Source: Clostridia bacterium
GTDB taxonomy: Bacteria > Bacillota > Clostridia > Oscillospirales > Acutalibacteraceae
DNA: 44,462 bases
Direction of reading: 5' to 3'
Assembly: GCA_017396515.1 (NCBI GenBank)
Contig: JAFQLV010000006.1
Location: 1 to 44,462 of the forward strand
Within the stretch, counting starts at the first letter, position 1; each line of letters begins with the position of its first letter. The position numbers were made by a program, and so were the translations under genes. Shown here piece by piece: positions 1 to 6,378 of the stretch. The notes under the pieces are model-generated. The model had not been told where the DNA came from. It searched no databases and saw only the letters and a list, made by a program, of their open reading frames with translations.

Positions 1-281
1 CCAACGATCTTTTTGCCTTCCTGAATATTAATCCTTTTACCTATCCACAAGCAATGCGGATATGCTTCAGGGGTGATAAATGTGATTGTGCCTTTTGCTG
101 TACCGTCAGGCAAAACCGTTGCAACCTCATAATAATGATGGACTCCTGTAGTCAGATAATTATCAGTTATCAAATGATGAGGTCGATAGCCATCAGCTGC
201 AGGAGTTTTTCTTGTACCGTTAAATTCAAATAAAACTTCAACATCAGGTTCTTGCGCATAAATAGTTTTTATCTCATTCAT
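1..281 (-). CDS. EF-Tu domain 3-like small protein (partial, C-terminus beyond window)
   Basis: The reading frame starts at ATG 281 behind a purine-rich site (AAGGACGGGTG on the minus strand) and runs open to position 1, so the C-terminal end is missing. The 93 visible residues resemble the third (beta-barrel) domain of elongation factor Tu: NGTRKTPAADGYRP matches the EF-Tu stretch around its GYRP motif, and GTITFITPEAYP followed by INIQEGKKIVG matches the last two strands. There is no GTPase domain, so this is a stand-alone domain protein, not a translation factor. Its role is unknown. The family likeness is from recall of EF-Tu sequences and is moderately secure. Confidence 0.6.
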   Translation of the reverse strand, partial: MNEIKTIYAQEPDVEVLFEFNGTRKTPAADGYRPHHLITDNYLTTGVHHYYEVATVLPDGTAKGTITFITPEAYPHCLWIGKRINIQEGKKIV

Positions 282-423
282 ATAATCACCCGTCCTTTTT
301 AATTTTATCACAATCTGTTTAATTTTTCAACAAATAGCAATTAATCAAATAACAAAAAAATACTAACAAATATAAAAAATCACGACAATGCCGTTCTGAA
401 AACAGGTTCTCTTCGGTATGTAT

Positions 424-623
424 AAGTGATATTGCAAATTAAAATTAGCAGTGACATTTTTGATAAATCAAAAGTGATATTGATGCCTTACGGCTTCAGT
501 GTTATTTTATTCGCTAAAACTGTCCGAAGGACAATAACACTGTGCAAAGCACAATAAAACTGCGTAGCAATATCACTCGCTGCAAGGCGAATAAAACTGC
601 CGAGTGTCCTTACGAACACTCGG
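424..623. repeat. Structured repeat element: array of short hairpins with shared spacers
   Basis: A chain of short palindromes (GCC/GGC at 485-494, GTCC/GGAC at 522-532, TGTGC/GCACA at 541-553, TGC/GCA near 561-569, TCGC/GCGA at 577-590, and an 8-bp stem 600-607/616-623) is separated by near-identical spacers of the form ATAAAACT, ATAACACT or ATATCACT. Longer arms also pair: AGTGATATTG (473-482) with 568-577, CAGTGTTATT (497-506) with 533-542, and TATTCGC (508-514) with 587-593. AAGTGATATTG occurs directly at 424-434 and 472-482. No gene fits here. It looks like a non-coding repeat or structured RNA; I do not recognise a named family. Confidence 0.6.
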
Positions 624-696
624 CTATTTCCGGGGGCTTTCTTCTGCCTGTATGACTTTTGCCTTTGTGTTTTTGAAGTTAATTTATATTTAACAA

Positions 697-725
697 TTGA
701 AAAGCTTGCTGCTATGTGCTATAAT
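697..725 (+). promoter_or_regulatory. Sigma-A promoter for the 755-1705 gene
   Basis: TTGAAA at 697-702, a 17-bp spacer and TATAAT at 720-725. A start near 732 gives a short leader containing the AAGGAGAGG ribosome binding site. Confidence 0.8.
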
Positions 726-754
726 AGTCTGAGAAAGAAAAAGGAGAGGATTAA

Positions 755-1705
755 ATGAAAAAGAACGATTACATATTAGCAGGCCTTATTGCTGCTGTCT
801 GCTGCCTGTTTATAACGGTTATTTCTGTTACAACAGGTGATATCGGTGTTACGGCAAAGGGTGAGCTGAAGCTTGAGCAGGCAGGTGCAGTGGATGTAAC
901 GGTGCCTACCGTTCCGGGTGAAGCCAAGCCTGCACCGCAGGAAAGTCAGAGCACAACAAAAGCTCCTGAGCAAAACAGTGAAAATGCTGTTAAGCCCGGG
1001 GAAAGCACTGCCCCCTCCGATAAAAATGCACCCCTGACATCAACAAAGGAAATAATAGATAAATATACCCTTCTTGTTGATAAATTCAAAAAAGAGAAGC
1101 CTGCCTATAAGAAGAAGGAATATCAGGCACTTCCCGAAGAAAACCGTCAGTTCAGCTCTGCTATCAATTCAATTCTCGGCATAGCAGCCAACTATATGGT
1201 TACCGAAGATGAGTGCGAGGAGCTTGTCCGTCAGGCAGGTGCGGAAGAAATACTTTACGATGTGCCTATACACGGCTCGGAAAAAGGCTGTGCCCTGACA
1301 GATTACAATGCAGTTGAGTGGGCAAAATGCGAGGACTTGGGTGACGGTACATATAAAATAAGCTTCTCACTTAAAGAGGAATATAATGCAGAGCCTACAC
1401 CTGCCGACACTCTTGTGGCACCTTCGGCTCACGGCGGTGTTATGCAGCCCGTTGCCATTAAGGATATCGTTGCTGAGGTTGACAAGGTTGCTTCAAAGCT
1501 GCCGGGTATAAGTCTCAACAGCTTTGACCTGATTTACCGTGATTGCGTTTTCAGCTGTGTTTATGACCCGAAAACCGATGAAGTTAAGTCAATCACACAT
1601 AATATTGCAATTGATATTACCGCTGATGTTAAGGTTTTCTCAGCTGATATTATAGGCTCGGCAAGACTCATCAATGATATGTTCATTTATGACATAATAT
1701 GGTAA
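755..1705 (+). CDS. Membrane-anchored extracytoplasmic protein of unknown function
   Basis: A 316-residue protein with one N-terminal hydrophobic segment (about residues 8-27) that can act as an uncleaved signal anchor. A low-complexity linker rich in Pro, Ser, Thr and Lys (about 45-95) follows, then a soluble C-terminal region of about 220 residues holding five cysteines. I do not recognise the soluble domain. The start is set by AAGGAGAGG just upstream. The gene has its own consensus promoter and ends in a bidirectional terminator, so it is monocistronic. The architecture (anchor, linker, globular domain) suggests a role outside the membrane, but nothing identifies a substrate. Confidence 0.8.
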   Translation: MKKNDYILAGLIAAVCCLFITVISVTTGDIGVTAKGELKLEQAGAVDVTVPTVPGEAKPAPQESQSTTKAPEQNSENAVKPGESTAPSDKNAPLTSTKEIIDKYTLLVDKFKKEKPAYKKKEYQALPEENRQFSSAINSILGIAANYMVTEDECEELVRQAGAEEILYDVPIHGSEKGCALTDYNAVEWAKCEDLGDGTYKISFSLKEEYNAEPTPADTLVAPSAHGGVMQPVAIKDIVAEVDKVASKLPGISLNSFDLIYRDCVFSCVYDPKTDEVKSITHNIAIDITADVKVFSADIIGSARLINDMFIYDIIW

Positions 1706-1722
1706 AACAGCATATAATTAAA

Positions 1723-1756
1723 GGGCAGGATTCACATCGGATTCCTGCCCGTGATT
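1723..1756. terminator. Bidirectional terminator
   Basis: GGGCAGGA (1723-1730) pairs with TTCCTGCCC (1742-1750), followed by T-rich sequence. It sits between two convergent genes and can serve both. Confidence 0.75.
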
Positions 1757-1758
1757 TT

Positions 1759-2214
1759 TTATTCTTTTCTGAGTGCTTTTTCAGATTTGATTCCCGCTAT
1801 AAGAAAGACGGTGATAAACAGATGCAGTATAACATCAATCAGACTGTCTGAGGAAAAGGCGGTGCTTGTGATAAGGCTGTATATAAGAGCCGCAAAGTCA
1901 AGAATATACAGTGAAAGTGCTTTGGGGAGGTGCAGGGGCTTTTTTGCTATCACAACACATAAGGCGAAATATACCGCAATAAATATTGCCGAAAGTATAT
2001 AGCCTAAATCTGCAGCTGCAGTGCCGTCGGCAACCTTTGAGAGCCACACCTGAGTGAAGCTCAGGCTGAAATAAAAATCGAAATTACCCGTTATAAAGTA
2101 TCTGACAATGTAAATTATGCCAAGCATACCTGCAAGAACGAAAGCACTCTGAGCAGATTTAACATTGGTCTGATGCTTTTTTATTATATCCTCTTTAGTG
2201 AAATTCTTATTCAT
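1759..2214 (-). CDS. Small multi-pass membrane protein, unknown function
   Basis: 151 residues with about four hydrophobic segments (near residues 25-42, 65-95, 100-117, 124-143 of the chosen product). The start is ATG 2214, seven bases after AAGGAG; an in-frame ATG at 2235 lies inside the preceding gene and lacks a site. It overlaps the region just downstream of the trmL stop by only a few bases, so the two are probably cotranscribed, trmL first. No motif gives a function. Confidence 0.75.
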   Translation of the reverse strand: MNKNFTKEDIIKKHQTNVKSAQSAFVLAGMLGIIYIVRYFITGNFDFYFSLSFTQVWLSKVADGTAAADLGYILSAIFIAVYFALCVVIAKKPLHLPKALSLYILDFAALIYSLITSTAFSSDSLIDVILHLFITVFLIAGIKSEKALRKE

Positions 2215-2224
2215 ACTGCACTCC

Positions 2225-2722
2225 TTACCAATCATATTTTGTCAGCTTGCCCTGACAAAGAAGCTCGGGAAAGCCCCACTGACGAAGAACCTCATAAGCT
2301 GCAATTGCAACGGTGTTTGAAAGGTTGAGACTTCTTGCATCGTTTATCATAGGCATGCGAAGGCAAAAGTCGGGATTTGCCTTAAGCAGCTCCTCAGGCA
2401 GCCCAGCATCCTCTCTGCCAAAAACTATATATGCATTTTCGGGAAAGGATACATCAGAATAAATATGCTGCCCCTTTGTGGTGAAATAGAAAAATTTACC
2501 GTCTTTATTTTTGCTGAAAAAGTCTTGCAGGCTATCATAATATGTAATATCCAAAAGGTGCCAATAATCAAGACCGGCCCGCTTTAATTTTTTATCGTCA
2601 ACAGTGAAGCCCATAGGCTTTACAAGGTGAAGTGAAGCTCCCGTTGCGGCACAGGTACGGGCGATGTTGCCTGTGTTTTGCGGTATCTGCGGTTCAACGA
2701 GAACAATATTTAATTTAGACAT
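2225..2722 (-). CDS. trmL: tRNA (cytidine(34)-2'-O)-methyltransferase
   Basis: A 165-residue SPOUT-class methyltransferase of the TrmL/YibK/CspR family, which 2'-O-methylates the wobble base of certain leucine tRNAs using S-adenosylmethionine. The N-terminal LNIVLVEPQIPQNTGNIART holds the conserved Asn-Thr-Gly-Asn-Ile-Ala-Arg motif. IVFGREDAGLP and the C-terminal NDARSLNLSNTVAIAAYE form the trefoil-knot cofactor site. Full length for the family. The next gene (membrane protein, 1759-2214) follows almost without a gap. Confidence 0.92.
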   Translation of the reverse strand: MSKLNIVLVEPQIPQNTGNIARTCAATGASLHLVKPMGFTVDDKKLKRAGLDYWHLLDITYYDSLQDFFSKNKDGKFFYFTTKGQHIYSDVSFPENAYIVFGREDAGLPEELLKANPDFCLRMPMINDARSLNLSNTVAIAAYEVLRQWGFPELLCQGKLTKYDW

Positions 2723-2835
2723 TTTTTGCCTCCGAAATTTTAACTGTTTCTAATTATAGCATTTATTAAAACAAAAAGAAATACAAATACTAAATTTTGT
2801 CTGACATAAATTTTTTGCCGTGTAAAAAAATATAA

Positions 2836-2854
2836 CTGTCCCGAAAGGGAACAG
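2836..2854 (+). other. Short hairpin in the leader of the 58-aa gene
   Basis: CTGTCCC, loop GAAA, then GGGAACAG: a stem with one bulged A and a GAAA loop, ending about 23 bases before the start codon. Function unknown; it could stabilise the 5' end of the mRNA. Confidence 0.4.
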
Positions 2855-2877
2855 CAAAATTACGGGAGAGAAAAGCT

Positions 2878-3054
2878 ATGATGAAAAGTATTATGGCCGG
2901 TATCGGCATAGGCATGGCAGTGGGCGGAGCCTCTGCATATCTCAAGGGTGCAATGGACGGCACTATGATGAAGCGTAAGGCTAAGAAAAAGGCACACAGG
3001 GCTATGAAAAGCGTGGAAGGCCTTATAGGCGATGCAAAGTATATGTTCAAGTAA
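2878..3054 (+). CDS. 58-residue small membrane-associated protein
   Basis: The short frame from ATG 2878 follows GGGAGAG. The product has a Gly/Ala/Met-rich hydrophobic N-terminus (about residues 5-22, containing GIGIGMAVGGASAYLKG) and a very basic centre (MKRKAKKKAHR, about residues 31-41), then a short amphipathic tail. This resembles small YtxH-like clostridial proteins with one membrane segment and a Lys-rich cytoplasmic part, but the match is weak. It lies upstream of the PdaA-like gene in the same direction, with a gap of 54 bases, and may be cotranscribed with it. Confidence 0.65.
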   Translation: MMKSIMAGIGIGMAVGGASAYLKGAMDGTMMKRKAKKKAHRAMKSVEGLIGDAKYMFK

Positions 3055-3108
3055 CATTTTCGGTGGGCAAAAGCCTGCCGTATACATATATAATAAGAGG
3101 TGAAAATA

Positions 3109-4101
3109 TTGAAAAAAACAATTGCAATTACACTTGGCGTGCTTGTATGCACCCTTTTGCTTTATTACGCAAGCACTGACAGAAATACAGGAGAAAGCTA
3201 CGGCAGTACCTCACAGAAGGAAACAACGGGAGAAAGCCTCACCGACACACCTAAGGTTATTGAGTCGACGGTTATCAGTGATGAAAACAAGCCCGAAGCA
3301 AGCAGCAAGATGATTGTTACGGGTACTGCTGACAGTGCTTTTCCTTCGGGCTTTGCACCCCTTGAAAGAGTCAACTACAGCGTCAGCGACCCAAATAACA
3401 CAAAAGGGCTTTCAACAGCCAAAAAGAGTCACTCCCACGGCCCTGCAAGCGGCGGTGTGGCACATCACACGGTGACTGCCTTTCAGAAGGAATTTGACAA
3501 ATACGGCGCCCTCACTCTTGACACATCAGGCGAAAAAGTGCTTTATCTTACCTTTGATTGCGGCTATGAATATGAAAATCTCACAAGCAAGGTTCTGGAT
3601 GTTCTGAAAGAGAAAGGCGTATCTGCCACCTTTTTCTGCACCCTTGACCATATTAAAAAAGAGCCGGACTTAATTGCCCGAATGATAAAAGAGGGGCATA
3701 TTGTGGGCAACCATTCCGCAACTCACCCGAGCTTCCCGACAATTAGCAGAACTGAAATGGCAAAGGAAATAGAAGAAACGGAAAACTATCTTCGCGAAAA
3801 CTTCGGCTATGGGGCAAAATATTTCCGTTTCCCTGCAGGTGAGTATAATGAAAATGCACTCGACCTTGTTAAAAGCCTCGGCTATATGAGTGTTTTCTGG
3901 TCTGTTGCCTATGACGATTGGGCTACCGATAATGTACGCGGTAAGGACTATGCTATAGAAAAGGTTATGTCCCGCCTGCACCCGGGTGCGGTGATACTCC
4001 TTCACAGTGTGTCAAAGGATAATGCGGCAGCACTGCCTGAGATTATAGACAAGGCAAGAGCCCAGGGGTATAGGTTTGAGTCAATTATGAATTATGAATG
4101 A
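3109..4101 (+). CDS. pdaA: PdaA-like polysaccharide (peptidoglycan) deacetylase
   Basis: A 330-residue exported NodB-fold deacetylase. The N-terminus has a signal or anchor segment (ITLGVLVCTLLLYYAS) and a Ser/Thr-rich linker to about residue 120. Catalytic motifs are LTFDCGYE (first Asp kept, second metal-binding Asp replaced by Cys), the HxxxH metal site NHSATHPS, RFPAGEY, YDDWATD and LLHSVSKDNAAALPEI. The last motif and the altered first motif fit PdaA, the muramic-acid deacetylase of spore cortex delta-lactam synthesis. TTG 3109 is preferred, eight bases after AGAGG; GTG 3100 would lie on that site. The stop codon lies inside a repeat of the ATTATGAAT type. A general cell-wall deacetylase is the alternative. 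Confidence 0.8.
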   Translation: MKKTIAITLGVLVCTLLLYYASTDRNTGESYGSTSQKETTGESLTDTPKVIESTVISDENKPEASSKMIVTGTADSAFPSGFAPLERVNYSVSDPNNTKGLSTAKKSHSHGPASGGVAHHTVTAFQKEFDKYGALTLDTSGEKVLYLTFDCGYEYENLTSKVLDVLKEKGVSATFFCTLDHIKKEPDLIARMIKEGHIVGNHSATHPSFPTISRTEMAKEIEETENYLRENFGYGAKYFRFPAGEYNENALDLVKSLGYMSVFWSVAYDDWATDNVRGKDYAIEKVMSRLHPGAVILLHSVSKDNAAALPEIIDKARAQGYRFESIMNYE

Positions 4102-4114
4102 GGAATTATGAATT
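4091..4114. repeat. 24-nt repeat, left copy (inverted partner at 6379-6402)
   Basis: An ATTATGAAT-type sequence with GAGG in the middle. It overlaps the stop codon of the PdaA-like gene, so the repeat supplies the last codons of that gene. An exact copy in opposite orientation lies at 6379-6402, on the far side of the toxin-antitoxin island. Confidence 0.8.
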
Positions 4115-4116
4115 TT

Positions 4117-4147
4117 GGCGGGGTGTGATGTTCCCCGCCGGTTTATT
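4117..4147. terminator. Terminator after the PdaA-like gene
   Basis: GGCGGGG (4117-4123) and CCCCGCC (4133-4139), then GGTTTATTT. It lies between convergent genes. Confidence 0.7.
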
Positions 4148-4598
4148 TCATTTTCTTATATTTTTTTCTTTCTTCTTTCGGAACAGTTAATATCATCATG
4201 TATTTATATGTCCAAGAAAGAAGAGAGGAAGATAATACCATTCTGGTTATAATCATAAATGATGTAAGCATATTTTTAAAAAGCATATAGTTATCGTTGA
4301 TGTTTAAGTATAGCATTGTTTCGTGAAAAACAGTATGTAAGAAGCTGTGAAGATAATCGCATATGCCAAGCACAACAAAATAGATAAAAATAAAAGCTAA
4401 ACGCTTGCGCTGAGCTTCTTTGTCCCATATAAGACAGCAAATAAACGGAAGCACTATTGCAAGGAGCTGTGCAAAAATATAAGCCGGTAAGGAAACAGCT
4501 GTATCGCAAAGACCGTCAACCAAAAAAATATACCAAAAATTACCCGAAATGATAGCCATAATTACCAAAGAAATTTTTCGTCTTAAACTGTTACTCAT
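4143..4598 (-). CDS. Four-segment membrane protein, unknown function
   Basis: 151 residues with about four hydrophobic stretches (near residues 8-30, 37-53, 66-85, 104-135) and a Lys/Arg-rich C-terminal tail (KEERKKYKKMK). ATG 4598 follows AGAGGT at the normal distance; ATG 4616 upstream lies before that site. The base composition is more AT-rich than the neighbouring trmL and pdaA regions. It is transcribed away from the adjacent ribbon-helix-helix gene. No family recognised. Confidence 0.7.
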   Translation of the reverse strand: MSNSLRRKISLVIMAIISGNFWYIFLVDGLCDTAVSLPAYIFAQLLAIVLPFICCLIWDKEAQRKRLAFIFIYFVVLGICDYLHSFLHTVFHETMLYLNINDNYMLFKNMLTSFMIITRMVLSSSLLSWTYKYMMILTVPKEERKKYKKMK

Positions 4599-4718
4599 AT
4601 TATAAACCTCTTTCATTTTTGTAAATTATAACATTATATAATTCAAAATAATGCAATGCACTTGTAATGCATACAAACAACATCTTTTGTTATACAATAG
4701 TATTGCAGAGGTGACTGT

Positions 4719-4898
4719 ATGCGTAAATTTAAAATACCGTCGGTACCGCCGACAATGAACAAGTGCATACGATTTCCAAATGATGTTGTAGAGGAAGTTG
4801 AAAATGCTATAAGTGGCAAGCAGTGCACCTTTTCTGCATTTGTTATCGAAGCCGTCAGAGTGGCTTTAGAAAATCTGAAGGAAGAAGAAAGTGTATGA
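4719..4898 (+). CDS. 59-residue ribbon-helix-helix protein (orphan antitoxin-like)
   Basis: A short frame from ATG 4719 behind GAGGTG. The product fits the ribbon-helix-helix fold: a basic beta strand (MNKCIRFPNDVV), helix 1 (EEVENAISG) and helix 2 (TFSAFVIEAVRVALENLKEEE). Such proteins are usually DNA-binding antitoxins or small repressors. No toxin gene is attached: the unit ends with the same terminator that closes the two following toxin-antitoxin pairs. It may be a remnant antitoxin or a stand-alone regulator. The fold call comes from the residue pattern only. Confidence 0.7.
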   Translation: MRKFKIPSVPPTMNKCIRFPNDVVEEVENAISGKQCTFSAFVIEAVRVALENLKEEESV

Positions 4899-4902
4899 AG
4901 GC

Positions 4903-4936
4903 AAAACCGACAGGGGAAATCTCTGTCGGTTTAATT
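4903..4936 (+). terminator. Shared terminator, copy 1
   Basis: ACCGACAG (4906-4913) and CTGTCGGT (4923-4930) with a nine-base loop, then TTAATTTT. The same hairpin and loop recur at 5497-5521 and 6345-6369. Confidence 0.85.
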
Positions 4937-4949
4937 TTAAATATGGCAC

Positions 4950-4985
4950 TTGACAATAATTACAAAATAATTATAATATAATTAT
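4950..4985 (+). promoter_or_regulatory. brnT promoter with perfect palindrome over the -10 box and start codon
   Basis: TTGACA (4950-4955), a 16-bp spacer and TATAAT (4972-4977) place the transcript start near 4984, which is the first base of the brnT start codon. ATAATTATAATATAATTAT (4967-4985) is a perfect 19-bp palindrome covering the -10 box and start codon. BrnA antitoxins are known to repress their own operons, so this is the likely operator. Confidence 0.75.
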
Positions 4986-5268
4986 GGATATAATAAAATT
5001 TGAGTGGGATGAAAACAAGAACGAAATCAATAAAAAGAAGCATAAAATATCCTTTGAAGAAGCGCAAAGCGTATTTTATGATCCTGAGGCACTGTTAATC
5101 AATGACCCTGAGCATTCACAGGAGGAAGAAAGATTTATAATTTTAGGGCTGAGTTTAAAGGCAAATCTGCTTGTTGTTTGTCATTGCTACAGAACTTCAG
5201 AAACAGTAATCAGAATTATATCTGCAAGAAAAGCTACTAAAACAGAAACACAGCAATATCAGGAATGA
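4984..5268 (+). CDS. brnT: BrnT-family toxin (ribonuclease)
   Basis: A 94-residue protein of the BrnT family (formerly DUF497), a RelE-like mRNA-cleaving toxin. Family features are the opening FEWDENKNEINKKKHKISFEEA, the central YDPEALLINDPEHSQEEERF and the C-terminal strand VIRIISARKAT. It is full length. BrnA follows after 11 bases. There is no ribosome binding site before ATG 4984, and the promoter position implies a leaderless or nearly leaderless message, so the toxin may be translated by a leaderless route while BrnA has an ordinary site. Regulation is presumably by the BrnT-BrnA complex at the palindrome over the promoter. Confidence 0.88.
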   Translation: MDIIKFEWDENKNEINKKKHKISFEEAQSVFYDPEALLINDPEHSQEEERFIILGLSLKANLLVVCHCYRTSETVIRIISARKATKTETQQYQE

Positions 5269-5279
5269 GGTGACAGAAT

Positions 5280-5489
5280 ATGAAAGAGGAATACGATTTT
5301 TCAAATGCAATTAAAAATCCCTATGCAAAAAAATTAAAAAAGCAAATTACAATTAACATCGATGCAGAAACCATTGACTATTTTAAACTACAGTCCGATT
5401 ATCTGGGAATACCCTATCAGACGCTTATTAACCTTTATCTTGCGGATTGTGCAAAAAACGGAAAGCAGTTGCAAATGTCATGGATATAA
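5280..5489 (+). CDS. brnA: BrnA-family antitoxin
   Basis: A 69-residue antitoxin. The N-terminal half (DFSNAIKNPYAKKLKKQ) resembles the toxin-wrapping segment of BrnA. The C-terminal half (ITINIDAETIDYFKLQSDYLGIPYQTLINLYLADCAK) is a ribbon-helix-helix DNA-binding domain. It neutralises BrnT and, in studied systems, represses the operon. The start follows GAGGTG at the right distance. The stop lies just before the second copy of the shared terminator. Confidence 0.85.
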   Translation: MKEEYDFSNAIKNPYAKKLKKQITINIDAETIDYFKLQSDYLGIPYQTLINLYLADCAKNGKQLQMSWI

Positions 5490-5493
5490 AGGC

Positions 5494-5526
5494 AAAACCG
5501 ACAGGGGAAATCTCTGTCGGTCTAAT
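5494..5526 (+). terminator. Shared terminator, copy 2
   Basis: ACCGACAG (5497-5504) and CTGTCGGT (5514-5521) with the same loop as copies 1 and 3. The upstream flank AAGGCAAA also matches copy 1. The trailing tract is TCTAATT, weaker than in the other copies. Confidence 0.8.
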
Positions 5527-5541
5527 TGCAAATTACTATCG

Positions 5542-5570
5542 TTGACATATCTGCATAAAATGGGTATAAT
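5542..5570 (+). promoter_or_regulatory. Consensus sigma-A promoter of the nucleotidyltransferase/HEPN operon
   Basis: TTGACA (5542-5547), 17-bp spacer, TATAAT (5565-5570): a perfect consensus. Start expected near 5577, then AAGAGGTG at 5591. Confidence 0.88.
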
Positions 5571-5606
5571 ATATATGATAACAAAAAGAAAAGAGGTGTT
5601 TATTTG

Positions 5607-5948
5607 ATGTGCAGCTTTGAAAGCTTAACCGATATAACAAGAAAAATAGCCTTGCTTTCAAAGGATATTTTTGCTGATAAGCTCAATGCAGTTATTCTTT
5701 ACGGCTCTTATGCCAGAGGTGATGCAACTGCTGAGTCGGATATTGACATAATGGTTTTATCTGATGTTTCAGCTAAGGAGCTTGCTTTATATAAAAAGCC
5801 TTTTATCGAATTAACATCTGAATTGGGGCTTTTATATGATGTGGTTGTCACAGTCACATTAAAAGACACCGAAACCTTTAACCGCTATCTTAGTGCAGTG
5901 CCTTTTTATGATAATGTAAATAAGGAGGGTGTGAAAATTGCTGTCTGA
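5607..5948 (+). CDS. MNT-type nucleotidyltransferase (antitoxin-like)
   Basis: A 113-residue minimal nucleotidyltransferase. The motif GSYARGDATAESDIDI gives the Gly-Ser and Asp-x-Asp catalytic signature of the DNA polymerase beta superfamily, and a further acidic position is in YDVVVTVTLKD. In studied MNT/HEPN pairs this protein modifies the HEPN toxin by adding AMP, which neutralises it. ATG 5607 lies eight bases after AAGAGGTG; TTG 5604 is possible but closer. The end overlaps the start of the HEPN gene by 11 bases, so the two are translationally coupled. Confidence 0.85.
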   Translation: MCSFESLTDITRKIALLSKDIFADKLNAVILYGSYARGDATAESDIDIMVLSDVSAKELALYKKPFIELTSELGLLYDVVVTVTLKDTETFNRYLSAVPFYDNVNKEGVKIAV

Positions 5949-6336
5949 AGAAAAAATCGCCCTTTCAAAAATCCGTTTAGAAATAGCAAAAGAAAGAATA
6001 ATGTTTGCTGATGATATTTTAGCGTTGGGCGACTATAAAACAGTGGCAAACCGTTCATATTATGCAATTTTTTCTGCTATGAGAGCAGTGCTGGCATTGG
6101 ACGGATTTGATTCAAAGAAGCATTCGGGAGTTATTGCAGAGTTCAGAAAAGAGTATCTTAAAACTGAGCTTCTTCCTAAGGAATTATCCTTTATAATTGA
6201 TGCTCTTGTGGAAATACGCCAAGGTAGTGACTATGATGATTTTTATATCGTTTCCAAAGAGGAAGTTGAGGAACAGCTTGAAAATGCAAAGATATTTGTG
6301 AAAGAAGTTGAAAAATTCCTGAGCACCCAATATTAA
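5938..6336 (+). CDS. HEPN-domain protein (toxin-like partner of the nucleotidyltransferase)
   Basis: A 132-residue all-helical HEPN protein of the UPF0332 type. NRSYYAIFSAMRAVLALDGF and SGVIAEF are the conserved helices. EIRQGSDYDDFY occupies the place where ribonuclease-type HEPN toxins carry Arg-x(4-6)-His; here Arg is kept but the His is replaced by an Asp-Tyr pair, as usual for this subgroup. The start is TTG 5938, after GGAGG, overlapping the upstream gene. It is either the toxin of a type VII-like pair or a structural partner of the nucleotidyltransferase. The operon ends in the third copy of the shared terminator. Confidence 0.82.
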   Translation: MLSEEKIALSKIRLEIAKERIMFADDILALGDYKTVANRSYYAIFSAMRAVLALDGFDSKKHSGVIAEFRKEYLKTELLPKELSFIIDALVEIRQGSDYDDFYIVSKEEVEEQLENAKIFVKEVEKFLSTQY

Positions 6337-6341
6337 ACAAC

Positions 6342-6374
6342 AAAACCGACAGGGGAAATCTCTGTCGGTTTAAT
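6342..6374 (+). terminator. Shared terminator, copy 3
   Basis: ACCGACAG (6345-6352) and CTGTCGGT (6362-6369) with the same loop, then TTAATT. It runs directly into the inverted 24-nt repeat. Confidence 0.85.
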
Positions 6375-6378
6375 TCAT

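Noticed and set aside
424..623. Simple insertion-sequence remnant
   Set aside because: No transposase fragment and no clear target-site duplication could be found; kept as a repeat or structured element instead.
1751..2002. Plus-strand frame opposite the small membrane protein gene
   Set aside because: No ribosome binding site, begins inside the terminator, and the opposite frame has a coherent membrane-protein pattern and a good site.
3100..3102. GTG 3100 as start of the PdaA-like gene
   Set aside because: It overlaps the ribosome binding site AGAGG; TTG 3109 is at the right distance.
4903..6374. Repeated 25-nt hairpins as a possible CRISPR remnant
   Set aside because: The copies are spaced 590 and 850 bases apart with genes between, and each sits at a gene end with T-rich sequence: they are terminators.
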